Of a stretch of DNA of 64,000 bases, positions 11,978 to 23,971 are shown one piece after another. Position numbers and translations under genes: made by a program. The stretch is from Pristionchus mayeri (taxonomy: Eukaryota > Nematoda > Chromadorea > Rhabditida > Neodiplogasteridae), in assembly GCA_036245805.1 (NCBI GenBank), contig BTRK01000006.1, positions 21,236,365 through 21,300,364 of the forward strand, in the 5' to 3' direction. How positions within the stretch are numbered: the first letter of the stretch is position 1; every line of letters starts with the position of its first letter. The notes under the pieces are model-generated. The model was not told where the DNA came from. It saw nothing but the letters and a program-made list of their open reading frames with translations, and searched no databases.

Positions 11978-13870
11978 CATTTCATAATTTAGTATTAGGG
12001 TGTCCGGAAAGTTCGTTCATGCCTTTGTAAAAACTCAGTTTGCGATCGAATTTCGCAATCACGCAATGTTGTTTGTCAGCATTAGAGGAAAAACATCGGC
12101 TCACGCAGCAAAACAGCGCTAAAAGTATGATCAGTAGTACATGCACAGAGAAATGAAAACAATTATACTTAATAAGGAATATAAAATTTAAAAGTTTCAA
12201 AAATATAAAAGAAACTAATACGCAAAGGAACCCCGCTACTAAAAACTCACAGATGTTCCAATTACAACTAATTCACGGATAGAGAGAATCGATGACTGCC
12301 TTTATTCTTCATCTTTTACCAATATGCTTTCTAGAGATCACACTTGTAAATTAAAGCACGTGAAAAGACGCAGACTCTTATGCGGAATAACCTGTGTAGC
12401 AAGGAAAACTTACGATAGTGCCAAACTTTTCTTACAGTAACCCGAGCATTTTTAAAAGAGGGCTCAAAATTGTTGTTGTGCATTGTGTAATTCAATTTTT
12501 ACATATATTTCTGTGTTTGCAATATTAAAATACCTAAACAAAGGAACAGAAAAGAAAATATGCGAAAAAAAACACTGCAAAGTAAATAAAGCGCTTGAAT
12601 TAGAGAGGTGAGGCGAGAGCGACAGACGACAGAGTACTCGCTCCTCGCGCGTGCCCTCTTCCCATCTCGCTGCGTCTCTGACCTGTTTTGAATAACACTT
12701 ACTGCGTATAATTTGTTTGAACCGTTCAACTTGATTACCCTGTGCCCTGTAGAAACGTTTATCGCGCGTATCTCTCTTAAAAAAGGTTTTATGATTTAAT
12801 ATTTTGGATTTGTTGTATGGTTCAATGTTCCAATCGGGGCACGTTGGCAGTTTATGTCAGTTGAGTTTGCTGAAGCTCCCGCTTTAAACTTCAAATATAT
12901 TTCTAATAATCGTTGTCAGAGACGAAGCGTAGTCTTGAGATCATGCACAAGGCAATGTGTGACAAGGTTATACTTCTTCCAAAATTACACTGAATTGTCG
13001 TAAGTTTGAGTGTAAGTTGGAACAAGGTGCTCAATGAAAAAATTGAAAGATTGGGCGGTATATTGATGGACACAAACTGGGATGCGCTCCTCGTTGCCAT
13101 GTTATTATCCGAAATTTTGAATTAAATAGTGACAGCCGTTCTATTTAGGCTCATAAAGGTTCACCCTTGTACGTGAAGGTATTTTTAGTCCAAGATCTAT
13201 TCACTGCATCGGAATTATTTACTAATTGTTCAGACTTGCTTGTCGACTGAAACTATCCGAACCCGTTAATTTGGAGATCTGGAGCACAATTTGCTTTTTT
13301 CAATGTCCACATCACACGGTCGAGATCTATCAGGCGACTAAATCCAATTTCGATTCTCTATCTGGTCTCTCGTCGTCATTCAGGAAATGAAATAGAAGTG
13401 AAATGACTGCTCAAGAATTTTTGGTGCTTTTTGTACCTGCTGTTACAGTCATTACTCCGCCGAGCGTTCCTGAGTACAACAGGAACATGTCTGGGGACAA
13501 AACATGAAAAAAGGAAATGGCAAGGTACGAAAAAGTCTAGAGTCAGTCATTCATCTTTCAACATCATGTGAAAGAAAGGCATAGACTATAATTGTTGCGA
13601 AAAGTGACAGAATTGTGCAGTATCGAATTGAATGGTCGATAATTCTCGTGCCGACGGAGAGAGTGCGGGGAAAACTACGAGATTGGTCAGAACAGCCATC
13701 ACTATGTAATTTTCACACCATGATTTCCGCAAATTGGCAATCTCGGAAACCGTAAAGTGCGAATTTCTCCAGTTACACGGCACGAGATTCTCGTTGGAAG
13801 TGGTGACTACCGTACACCTGAGATAAGATCTACCGTTACCTAACCAGGGCCACCTCGGACTTCCGTAATC
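11978..13870. other. unannotated spacer with a solo mariner-like end
   Basis: Just outside the palindrome, from about 11996, is TATTAGGGTGTCCGGAAAGT, resembling a mariner-type terminal repeat; no matching right end was found. The rest (12050-13870) is A/T-rich with no coding-like splicing pattern and no transposase motif that I can see. The last ~60 bp hold CTACCGTA/CTACCGTT motifs upstream of the next start codon. Confidence 0.35.
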
Positions 13871-16800
13871 ATGTTCAACCCGATGATGAAGCGTGAGTGA
13901 TGTATTGATTTTAACGACAATTAACCTATTAGGTTGATTCAAAAGTTTCTTTCTTTTTTCTTGCTTGCACATTTTGACCTCCCAAATTCTTCGCATTTCA
14001 CCAATCAACTAATGATTGTTCAAAGATGATGCGGGCATACCCACACTCTATATTGAGCGTTATATTGGGCCGGTTCGATAGGTGAGCATGGGACATTTAA
14101 TTCGGAAATTGTCAAACTAGATCAGCACTACCGACTTTTCAATCGTCCAAAGCTCCATGCAGAAATGTGATGAGCTCGACTTTGGCATTTCATTGTGGAG
14201 TACTATGATGGGGCATGACATATGACATTTAATCACTACTCAGCCATGAATAGCCTTTTTGAAATATGGGTCCAATTATCGAACCGTACTGTTCACAAAT
14301 TTCGAAATTTCAATTAATGAGCACAGTAGTATTGCACATCGGTGAGGAGGAATAACATATGATGCGTTGTAAAGTACCCACCTGTGTGTGTATACACGAG
14401 CATTTAGGAATGGATTCTCCCACCCATTCAAGAACTGCATTTTTTGAAATCACGATTCTGAGATTCATGCGCCGAAATCAACACTTTTAGGTGTTCTTTG
14501 TTTCCTACGCTCGTTTGAATCCGAATTTTTCGCGCCTATCTGAACAATCTACTCTTGTCCTATTGCTGGTTGACTGCGTCACAACTATAAGAAAACCAGC
14601 ATACAATCGAAAATGTTAAAAAGTGACCGTTTTCCGATTTTTATTTTTTGAAATTTGCCAACCTTTTACGGTGATGAGTAGAATCAAAACAACCCTATGG
14701 AAGTAATCTACAATCACGACCATACCATATAGTTTTCGGAAAATCGTGAGGGTTCAGACACACCGGCAGAAATTTGAAAAAGAAAAAAGAAAGAAACTTT
14801 TGAATCAACCTAATAATTAAGCGATGTGGATGGACCCTCCCGTCGACAGGGGTAACCATGGCCCCACCCCCACCGTGGGTTACGGAGGAGCCGGAGGAGC
14901 CGGTTACGCGGACGGGGGCAAGGTGCAAGAGAGGTACGGTATTCGTGATTTCCCATTGCGGAGATCTTGCCGCATGCAATTCACAATTGACGTTGGACAA
15001 TTGATTGTAACCTGGAAGCGAACAATTCTGCTTCTGCGTTTTTTTTTGCTCATAGTACAGTGCGTTCCATGCAACTAGGGTAGACGAATTGAGTGAAGGA
15101 GTGAATCATGTGAAAATGTCTTGCAGTGATGAGTATCTCTACTTCGTCGTCCTTCATTGTTCACTCGTCGTTTTCTCACTGGCAGTGAATGGAACAATGC
15201 ACGCATCCCTAATTACGATGAGAAGAAAACTATTCGAGGCGAGTGACTGAAAGGAAGGAAGGAAAAAATACACTTGTGATGAATTCACCGCTACGCACGC
15301 GGATTTTGATCAATCTGGCCTTTAATCATTCTACTTTTAAAACCTGCTTGTATGAAACTTGAATAGAAGCGTAATTGTTTCAGAGTTCTTTCTACATCGT
15401 TGTTGCTGGTCTCATGTGCTTTACGGCGCTCAAGACAATAATTCAGGCTGTATTCATCGTCCCGCAATACATAACAGGGGTGAGAGGGACACGAATTTCG
15501 CTTACTCTTATTTTTCGCATTCACTAGCTCCCTGATAGAGGAGACAACAAAATAAGAATATTCTCAAATACTCAAACAAGAGCTGTTAAAACCTTCTGAA
15601 TAATTAGAAATGCCTCCTAATTGATGACAATTATCTACAGGCGAATCCCTTCTCCGCCGGCTACCGTAAGACGATGTTCACGCTGGACATGCTCGCTGAT
15701 TACGGTATCTTTTCCATTCGAGACTATTCCTATTGTTTTTCAGGCATTCTCGGATTCTCTACACTAATGGCGGCCAATCGATATTCTACATTCCAACTTG
15801 GATGCAGTTGCCCAGTATTCGCCAAGTGAGAGACGATCGATGACTGGAAGCCAATCGATATTTGAGACCTGTGATCTACTACCTGTTGGGACTTGTCAGT
15901 GCGATAATTGCTATCTGTGTCGCGTTGCTGTCTGGTAAGAACACGATCGTCTATTGAATTAAATTCCTTTCCATTTTTTCCGTTAGTCAGACTGCCCCAT
16001 ATAATCGAATTGCACACACAGGAATGGGCTGCACAAAGGAGTTCTCACATCCGACAAACTCATACGTTGACATGTGCCCGAATGCTACTGTTTTCGTTGT
16101 AATCGAGGTACTGTACCTTCGTGAATATCCGTCATTGCCTACATTTCCAGAAGTCTCTCATGTTCCTTTACTACGCTGTATGTCTGCTCTCTGCTTATTT
16201 CTACCTGAAGACTTATCACCTGATCAGGAACCAGAGGTATGGCGTGAGAAAAATTTTCCACGCTATTTCCAGAAGAGTTTGAGCATGAGTACATTCAAAT
16301 TTTTATTGTGCATATTTCTCATTGAGGGGTTACCTCATGAAGAACGAGTCTTCTCGCTGCGGTCCCGAGATGGTCATTCTCAAGCAAGCAATCATCATCT
16401 TCAGTCTCTACGTGGTAAGAATAGCGTAATCCAAGAATTTCCTTCTTCCACCCTACACTTACCATTACAATTTCCAAAAATGCAAAATTCCGGCATGACT
16501 TGTATCTTCCAACCGGAAGTGGCAAAATACAATGATCCTTTCAGGGTATGCTCGCTCTCTCCACAATCATGCCCTTCCTCTGCTCCTCCTCCTCGGCCTC
16601 TCTCTTCTTCTATCTCAACTACTTTCTCAACATGATCTCCCTCTTCATTTCTGCTGCCTTTCCCGGTCTCTTCCTTGCCGGATCGAATGAGTTCAGACGG
16701 TGAGAGAACGAGGACAGTCGACAAATCTCCAGCCTCTGTTTCGCCGATCTAAGGGAATTACGCGGGATAGGCAAATAGCCAAAGTCATGACCAATTTCGT

Positions 16801-17011
16801 TGCTTCACGTGCATTTCACCACCCGGAACTGAGTAGAACTACTGGTGTTTTACTGATCGGCACGAAACCCGAAATTACGATACTATTCAGGGAGATTGGT
16901 TCGTGGCTCTCCCTCTGTGGTCTTCATCCTCATTGGTTGACGAGAGCGAAGAGAATCACGAGTGCGACGACGATCACTTCGAGAGAAAGAGGCACATCGT
17001 TCTCGAAGTGA
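13871..17011 (+). CDS. nematode serpentine (7TM) chemoreceptor, copy A
   Basis: Twelve exons: 13871-13892, 14822-14933, 15127-15238, 15384-15479, 15641-15704, 15744-15825, 15867-15934, 16022-16107, 16151-16236, 16327-16414, 16545-16699 and 16891-17011. All phases agree, giving 363 aa. Hydrophobic segments include VVLHCSLVVFSLAVNG, VVAGLMCFTALKTIIQAVFI, YYLLGLVSAIIAICVALL and NMISLFISAAFPGLFLAG. TLMAANRYSTF follows the third segment, in the position of the conserved Asn-Arg motif of Srg-superfamily receptors (Srt/Srv-like). The role expected from the family is binding environmental or pheromone ligands at the membrane of chemosensory neurons. Intron 1 is nearly filled by a mariner-type MITE. 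Intron 3 starts with GC (GAG|GCGAGT at 15239). A paralogue with the same exon plan follows on the same strand. The exact sub-family is not certain. Confidence 0.85.
13929..14813. mobile_element. mariner-type MITE in intron 1 of chemoreceptor A
   Basis: Ends are TTAGGTTGATTCAAAAGTTT on the left and the reverse complement AAACTTTTGAATCAACCTAA on the right, continuing inward through a T/C-rich (left) and A/G-rich (right) stretch. TA flanks at 13927-13928 and 14814-14815 form the target duplication. The length is 885 bp and no transposase frame is seen. The host exon resumes only six bases beyond the right TA. Confidence 0.85.
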
Positions 17012-17500
17012 AAAGGAAGAAGGAATGAAAAACTGAAAACAAATCCCTCTGCAACAATATTTGTCCAAATTGGAAATCATTGCGAATTTTGTCACTAAAA
17101 CTCATGAATATTTGTATCATGAACATACTGTCCATGCCTGCACATGTACATACTTTCCGAACACGATAAATGCATTCCTGATCTGCTAGTAGCAAGAAGA
17201 CTAGCAAACCATTTTCCATTTTATTGTGTACAACGTTTCATCTAGCTCGGCTCGAAGTTGTTGCTATCATCAATTTGAAGAACTTGAATGCAATCGCAAT
17301 TCTCTATCGGACAACACTCGCAAATCCCATACACTTCTTTTCCCATGTATTAATGTCCATAGTAACGACTGTTATTCACAGTCGAATGACGCTAATGGTC
17401 TGGCAGCCTTCTCGTTAGGGAGAGATTGCGAAAGGTGAAAACAGTTCTCACTCTCTGTTCTAAGACTACTCAGCAGCTCTCCCCTTCGTCTCGATCGATA

Positions 17501-20166
17501 ATGTTCAAACCGATCAATAATAGTGGGTTTTCAATTCTCTTTTTTCTCATTTTCCGTGAAATGTCTTTTTCAGTGAATTCATCAACAGCTCAACTCCAAG
17601 CTGTCACCAATGGGTAAGGTTTTAAAAAATAAGTTCACAATCAATTTAAATCCCTTCATCGGCACATTTATGTTTCAGTGCCTTCATTCTATGAGAAATA
17701 TTTTTTTCGTTTAATAATTCAGATCTGAAATTTTTTCCACTTCGTTTGCTGGGGTCTGACTTCAGAGTGTGATAAATAAAGAGATCGAGATCCTTTCCAT
17801 GCAGAGCCTTCTTCCGAGAGTACGTCCTTCTGGAGCTCCTCCATCTCGTCGTCGTCCTTCTCTCAGTCGGCGTCAACGTCGTCATACTCGTCGTCTTCGT
17901 GCGGAAGAGTGCCAAACTGTTGGAGGCGAGTCTTGCTACTTTCCATATCTCAACCTCTTCTGAAATACAGTCGGCTCTTACACTCAATCCTATTTCATAA
18001 CGGAGACTTCCGTCAAAATTTTATCTCAGTTCTTGAAGTTCTTCAACGTTCTATCTCGAAACTCAAATAAAGATATCAATCATTTTTTTACTAACTGAGA
18101 AATCATTGAAAATATCTAATAGGCAGACGTGCTCAACTGAATAAGCTGTTCCTGTGAACATATTTAGTATTCAACGAGTGAGATAGTGTGGAATTATATT
18201 TGTTCATCTTCAATCTGAAACACATTCGAAAGAAATCGATTAGGTCTTCCAATAAATCATTTAGAGCACCTTCTACTCGGTGGTCGCAATTCTCATTCTG
18301 TTTACTCTTCTGAAGGCGCTCGTCCAGGCACTCTTTGTTATGCCGCAATACGCCGTCCAGGTGACTAATCGCCATTTATAGTAGTCTGCGAACGATAATA
18401 GTGTTGCAGTAGGGGAAAACAAGCCATGTGGAATGGTTCAACAGATATCTTATATTAATAACGTAAGATAGATAAATCTCAGGGAGCCCTATTTTCCGAC
18501 CACACGAGTTCACTCTTCTTCTTCCTCGATACTTTCGCTGATTACGGTAAGAGAAGGCCATCGACTAATGGGATGATTACCTTAATGCTCCACATACGCT
18601 TCACTGGCCTCGTTGCCATAATATAATCACAGGGAAATATGAGAGTCTGTGGTCAGTAGAGTACATGGAATATCGATTTACAGGAATTCTCATCTTCTCG
18701 ATGGTAATGGCGGCGAATCGATTCTGCACTTTCAATCTGGCGCATCTTTGCCCGTTCTTCTCGAGGTTCAGAGTTCTGGCAAAATCCGAAATTGTGAAAA
18801 AATAATTGAAAATTATGTATGCAATATGCGACGAGAAAGGCTAGTATTCTCGAGAGGTTGCGAAGCTGCGAATTGGAGGATCCGTCTCGTTCTTTTCGCG
18901 GGAGGGGCAGCCACACTCGCCTTCCCGCTTCTTTCCATTGCAATTGGATGTACTATGAGGTATTCACTGGATATAAATCGATCGAGGAATGCTCAGCAGG
19001 GATTGTTTGAGTAGGATAATAGGAAATATATCCAGGTATTCTCCCTCAGCGAACGCGTACGTTGATGTTTGTCCATCTACTGCTTGGGAGGTGGGGATAC
19101 AGGTGATCCGTTCACTTCCTTCTTCATTTATGTAGCATTTCCTCATTATATTGGTCTATTTTTCACTAATCATATCACCTATTTTGTAATCGAATCACAT
19201 TATCTGATCGGTTGTGACGTCATGGGCTGTTCTCCCCTTTCATTCCCGTTCGATACCGTATCTCTCCCATTCAGAGGGCACTCGTCGTTCTGTACTACAT
19301 AATCTGCGCCTTCTCTCTCTCCTTCTATCTCGCTACGTACTGGCTGATTAGAAGCCAGCGGTAAACGGTTTTTTCTCTAATTAACGACTTTCACAACTTG
19401 AGTGGAACAACAAGTTAGCGTCAAAATCAGAAAGTTCAGTGGCTACATCATGAAGAACATTCGACCGAGATGTGAACCGGAAACAGTGATTCTAAAGCAG
19501 GCCATCGTCATTTTCGGATTGTATCTGGTGAGAGAGAATCTGAAACGGACAAAGTCGAATAGTAAGAAGTTAGCCCAGAAAAATACGTCATCAATGGAAT
19601 TAACCATTTGCGTAATCATGTTTTGAGCGTACAATGTGATCAACCATTTAATAGTACCCTCATTACTGTACAACATCCGTTATACAACTATAGCGAAAGT
19701 AACCTCAATTCAATCTCTTCAGTTGTACATCGTGGTCTCGTCTGCCATCCCCGTCCATTCCTCCTCCTCTTCCGATCTTTCCTTCCGTCTCACTTATCTC
19801 CTCAACATCGTCTCTCTCCTCATCTCAGCAGTCTTCCCCGGTCTCTTCATCAGTTCATCGAGGGAAATGAGGAGGTGGCTTTTCCATGTATCAGTGAGGG
19901 AAAGGAGGAAGAAAGCTGTAGAAAAGTATGAGATGTTGTGCAAGAAGGTTGAATTAAGCTTCTTTAGTGATCTATCACTGTCATTTTCACATAAATGGAA
20001 ACCAGTAACCTGAAAGTTCTCTCTCAGCGAGGTCTCCTCATGGTTCACTCATTGCGGGTTCAATGGATGGCCAACTCGTGCGAGGGGAGCGACGAGTACG
20101 ACGATGAATGAGATGAGAAGGAGATCACCCTCTATATCGATTTCCCCCGCTGAATCGGGAGTGTGA
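17501..20166 (+). CDS. nematode serpentine (7TM) chemoreceptor, copy B
   Basis: Twelve exons: 17501-17522, 17574-17613, 17805-17925, 18265-18360, 18483-18546, 18684-18765, 18879-18959, 19036-19090, 19275-19360, 19440-19527, 19723-19874 and 20028-20166. Phases agree, giving 341 aa. It is a tandem paralogue of the gene ending at 17011: both start MF-P, share several exon lengths exactly (22, 96, 64, 82, 86 and 88 nt), and keep the GC-AG intron (GAG|GCGAGT at 17926). Matching motifs are VMAANRFCTF, LYYIICAFSLSFYLATYWLI and NIVSLLISAVFPGLFI. The intron that splits Gly in copy A at 15934/16022 is missing here; the nearest intron lies four codons further on. The C-terminal tails align (EVSSWFTHCGFNGWPTRAR). 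AATAAA lies at 20176-20181. Role as for copy A: a chemosensory membrane receptor. Confidence 0.85.
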
Positions 20167-20620
20167 ACTGCCTCGAATAAACTCAAATTGTCGTATTTTT
20201 CACTTGCAAAATTAGGTCAAAACATTCAAGGAATGTGATGATAGACATGCATTATTCGAAGTTTTTCATGGGTATTATTGCTAAATATGATAAATTAGTA
20301 AAAATGAATCAGTAATGCAAGATGTAGAAATAACCAGAGAACTTCGTCCGACTCACTAACGGTTTTTCCAGGCTAACCGATCATAAATCTCGTCAACAGA
20401 CATCAGTGACGGAGTGTCGGGAATGGAGTGGGAGAGTGAGGCTTTGTTTCTCTCTGCAAGTCTTTGTTTGACCAGATGCCATCCCCTCGACAGAGACAAC
20501 AGAAGTGCCGCCTTCGATGGGTGCAAATCGACGAGAGAGTACGCAGATTTGAGAGAGTGTCGGGCCACCTGCCCAATATTTTCCCTGTTTTGGTGCACGG
20601 TCTGGTGAAGTCACAAGGGG

Positions 20621-20628
20621 TATAAATT
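20621..20628 (+). promoter_or_regulatory. TATA box
   Basis: TATAAATT lies 43 bases before the ATG at 20664. This is a short leader, as in highly expressed secreted-protein genes. Confidence 0.6.
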
Positions 20629-20663
20629 AGAGGGGAGAGAAGGCAGCAGCACCCACAGCAGCA

Positions 20664-22138
20664 ATGCGTTGCATCGCTCTGGTCGTCACCCTCCTCGTCG
20701 CGGAGCTCGGTATGATTCTTTTGTGTTTTGAAATTTATGAGAAACGGGAGTCGATGGGTATCTACGGATATCTACAGCTGGACTGTAGATATCCAATGAT
20801 ATCAATTTTTTTCAAATTTAGTGTTTTGGAGGAAAGAGAAATTAAAATTATGAAAAAAATTGTACTAAAAATTCACATTTTCCGTTTTGAACTACTAAAA
20901 ACTGATCATGAAACTGAAACAATCATTAGCACTTCTTTCACTCTACATAGATAGATGAAAAAAAATCGTCTTGATCATGTGCAAAATCAGCCTTATCTTC
21001 GAGTAACAAGATGTTCTTAGTGAACAGAGAGGTCATTGTTTTGAGATACTTTAACCACGTGATTCAGCGATTCGTGTCTCGGCACAATGCACGTGCGACG
21101 TCGGGAACATGGTCTCCAACCAGGGGACCCCCTCGGCCAATCTCGCCGTGAGATTTCCTTCTTTGATTTGACTAATTTTTGCAGAGCTGTTGTGCGAATA
21201 CGTTCAAAAAATGTTGTATGAACACGTTTATATTACTGCTCGTTTATTATTTGCCCCGGGCACCTCAATTATTCTATAGATATGCATCAATACTGGAGTA
21301 TTTCTAGTTCGCGGAGGTTGGCTACATTCCGTCGGCGGATGGATGCACCCTCACTGTCACCTGCACAGTCAGCATTTATTTAATATTTAGACATTGACAA
21401 AATCGAAAATGAACCTTAGCTTATTAACCATTTCACGCATATTTACCGGAATACTGGCAAAGAACGAAGGAGGATCCACATTGCTCAGGGTTGGTCTCCT
21501 CTCTCCTACGGTACCTACTACTCGACTACCGCCGAAGGGGACTCTCCCATCCTGGATATGGACCAATCGGTTTGTTATTCCCTCTCTTTTCTTCACACTA
21601 TTATTTTCCTTTCAGGCCAATCTTGCAAATCAACCTGGTGGTAGCCCTCCGGTGTGGGGTACCTACGACTTCAATTCGATGAAGTATGTTTGCCTTTCCA
21701 GGGAAAAAATCAAATAACGATATTTTTCAGATGCGAGAATACTGCTAGTCCTACTGGAAGCCCCGTATATAACTGGGTTGTTTACATGTCTGATATTGAT
21801 TACACGGCCATAAATGACCCGGCGGGTGACCCAACCAATTGGATCATGTACAACAACATCTTTTGCGTTAGTGAGTACATTTAACTGACCATTTATACCT
21901 GAAAAAATGCCAAATATTAAATTTCTTCATTGCAGTGCCGGACCTTCCTCCTCCTACAAGTAAGTTCCTTTCACTTATTGGGGAAAACCGAGAATCCGCC
22001 TCGTTCTCTCACCATTGTATATTGTTGTGCGATAAAGAAATATTTCATCGTATCCATTCTCTGACAACTGTAATACACCATATTCCACCGTGGGAGGAGA
22101 CATTGAAACATTCGACTCCTTCCCACCCTCACAAGTGA
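20664..22138 (+). CDS. small secreted cysteine-containing protein, copy 1 (C6/DUF281-like)
   Basis: Exons: 20664-20709 (signal peptide MRCIALVVTLLVAELG), 21068-21147 (CTCDVGNMVSNQG), 21308-21367 (DGCTLTVTCT), an uncertain exon around 21420-21560, 21616-21683 (GGSPPVWGTYDFNSM), 21731-21870 (NWIMYNNIFCV) and 21936 onward. The pattern of CxCD, then GCxLTVTC, then a Gly-rich loop and terminal Cys resembles the secreted nematode C6/DUF281 type, of unknown function. The exon near 21420-21560 can be read in two frames, and I cannot choose. The last exon may splice at 21959 or read through to the stop at 22138, so the 3' end is tentative. A related gene follows on the same strand. Confidence 0.6.
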
Positions 22139-22290
22139 GATCTGGGAAGGGAATGGCGCCTTCCTCCCTCCTCCTCTGCCACCTGCATTCAACTAGTTTG
22201 ATTGCTCAGCATTGCCAGACTGGATCTCAGTCCCTTTTCGCTAGCTTTTTTTGTTGGATTGGCAACTGGCCAAACACCATCCGACTCGTC

Positions 22291-22297
22291 TATAAAA
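22291..22297 (+). promoter_or_regulatory. TATA box
   Basis: TATAAAA lies 41 bases before the ATG at 22332, matching the spacing at the upstream paralogue. Confidence 0.6.
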
Positions 22298-22331
22298 CAC
22301 TCGTTGAGCTCCCTGATCTTCACCTGTCATC

Positions 22332-23971
22332 ATGTCATCGTGGCAGCTTCCTCTGCTCCTCCTCACGGGTTGGGGTAAGCGTATCCTAACCTGTATCTAC
22401 CGTAGCTTTACAGTAATCTCAGATCTGTGCTTCGTTTGTGCCTTACCGAAAACTTTAGAAAATGCAATACTATTCTATCTGCCCTAATTGGTTCTCCGAT
22501 CTATTGCACTGCTTTAAAATAATTTTTTTAAAAACTTTTTTGCCAAAACCACTTTACTCTAGTAGAGAGGAAAATAAATTCGAAACTCGATTGCGAGTTC
22601 GATTGCCTGCAATACGTATCATTCTACCGTATTCCAGCGGCGACAGTAAACGCGCAGTGTGGAGGCTGCGATGTCCAAAGTCTGAAGACGAATACACTCG
22701 CTATTCAAAATGATTTGGATGTGAGCAGCATTATTCCGTTCCCCGTATTGATGAGCTAACGAGCGCAAGATACCAAGGAAATGCCTTAGGAACTACACCG
22801 AAATGGAGTGACTATATGAGTCGCTAAACATAGACATGCATCTGTAATTCTCTACGACCCCAATCATGATTCAGTTTTGAAGTTAGACTCTCTGTCTCCT
22901 CATCATGCTCCCCTAACATGATCCCTTTTCAGTACGGAACCATTGGCGTAACTCAAGACCCGACTACGTGTGACCTCACGATCACGTGCTCGGTACGGCC
23001 AATTCCTCAATGCAGATATCGTAGTTATGCCTGGAGTCACGAAGAGCGATTTGTTCTATTTCAATGAACGGAGGGAATAAGAAGATGGGCAGATTTAAAC
23101 CAACTCATTTTGAGCTCAGTGGTCATGTCAACATCGGATCAAAATAATGAGCGAAAAATAATTCGTTTCTGTTAGATGCTTTTTGAAAAAATATGGTTCG
23201 TTTGAAGGGATACATGCCTCTTTCAATCTACGATGACTACTCGACGACAATCGAGGGAGATTCGCCACGGGGAAACCCCGACGACGTGGTGGGTCAATGG
23301 GCAGAAAATTATACAGCAAAAGTTGGGTTCATTTCATGAAAAAATGCGCAATATGATTGATTCGAACTTTGTTTAGGCGTTATTCGTCAACGAGAACGGT
23401 GGTGGACCGGGAACAATGGGTTCGGCACAATTTCAGTACATGAGGTTAATATTCAATTCCAGCGTAGTTGTGGTGAATGTAAAAGTTCGCTGTCAGTTTT
23501 TGCCTATTGATAACAATCACTTTTCCATTTTTCAGATGCGTTGGACAAAACTGGATTCCTTATATAGAGGAAAGCTCTTATCTGGCGGACAATAACCAAT
23601 ACCCGGATGATCCGAGCATGTGGGTGGTCTACAATGCAGTCACCTGCACGCGTGAGTGAACAAGAGACCAAGCACTCGCCCAATCCACTCTTTTCAGAGC
23701 TCAAATACGAAAGCAGTAAGTTCGCCTTTCTTTTCCTTCTTTCTCATTTCAGCGAAAATACCCGAGAATCCGCCTCAGTATATGCATCATTGATGTTGTT
23801 GTTGTTGTTCGAGATAAATTTTTTCATGCACACTTTATCGTCAAAACGCAGGACAACTTTGGATGAATGGAAGGAAGTGTGCCTGGCAGTGCATTCCACT
23901 CATTAGCTTGAAGGTCTCATGAATTCCGCGCATTCCTTGCAGCCGCAGCACTCGCAGCACCTTCAGAGTAA
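22332..23971 (+). CDS. small secreted cysteine-containing protein, copy 2 (C6/DUF281-like)
   Basis: The start gives a signal peptide (MSSWQLPLLLLTGWG). Further exons begin near 22638 (QCGGCDVQSLKTN), 22934 (TCDLTITCS), 23378 (ALFVNENGGGPGTMGSAQF) and 23536 (CVGQNWIPY, ending MWVVYNAVTC). The last exon, near 23943, ends ALAAPSE with TAA at 23969-23971. It shares the order CxxCD, CxLTxTC, Gly-rich loop, W-x-x-Y-N and terminal Cys with the gene at 20664. An extracellular, disulphide-bonded product is likely; function is unknown. The stop lies inside the 3' coding end of the minus-strand gene at 23963-25621, so the two coding regions overlap by nine bases tail to tail. Confidence 0.72.

Noticed and set aside
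12499..12729. 76-aa minus-strand frame as a transposase remnant of the solo mariner end
   Set aside because: No helix-turn-helix or DDE/D motif, and no partner terminal repeat was found.
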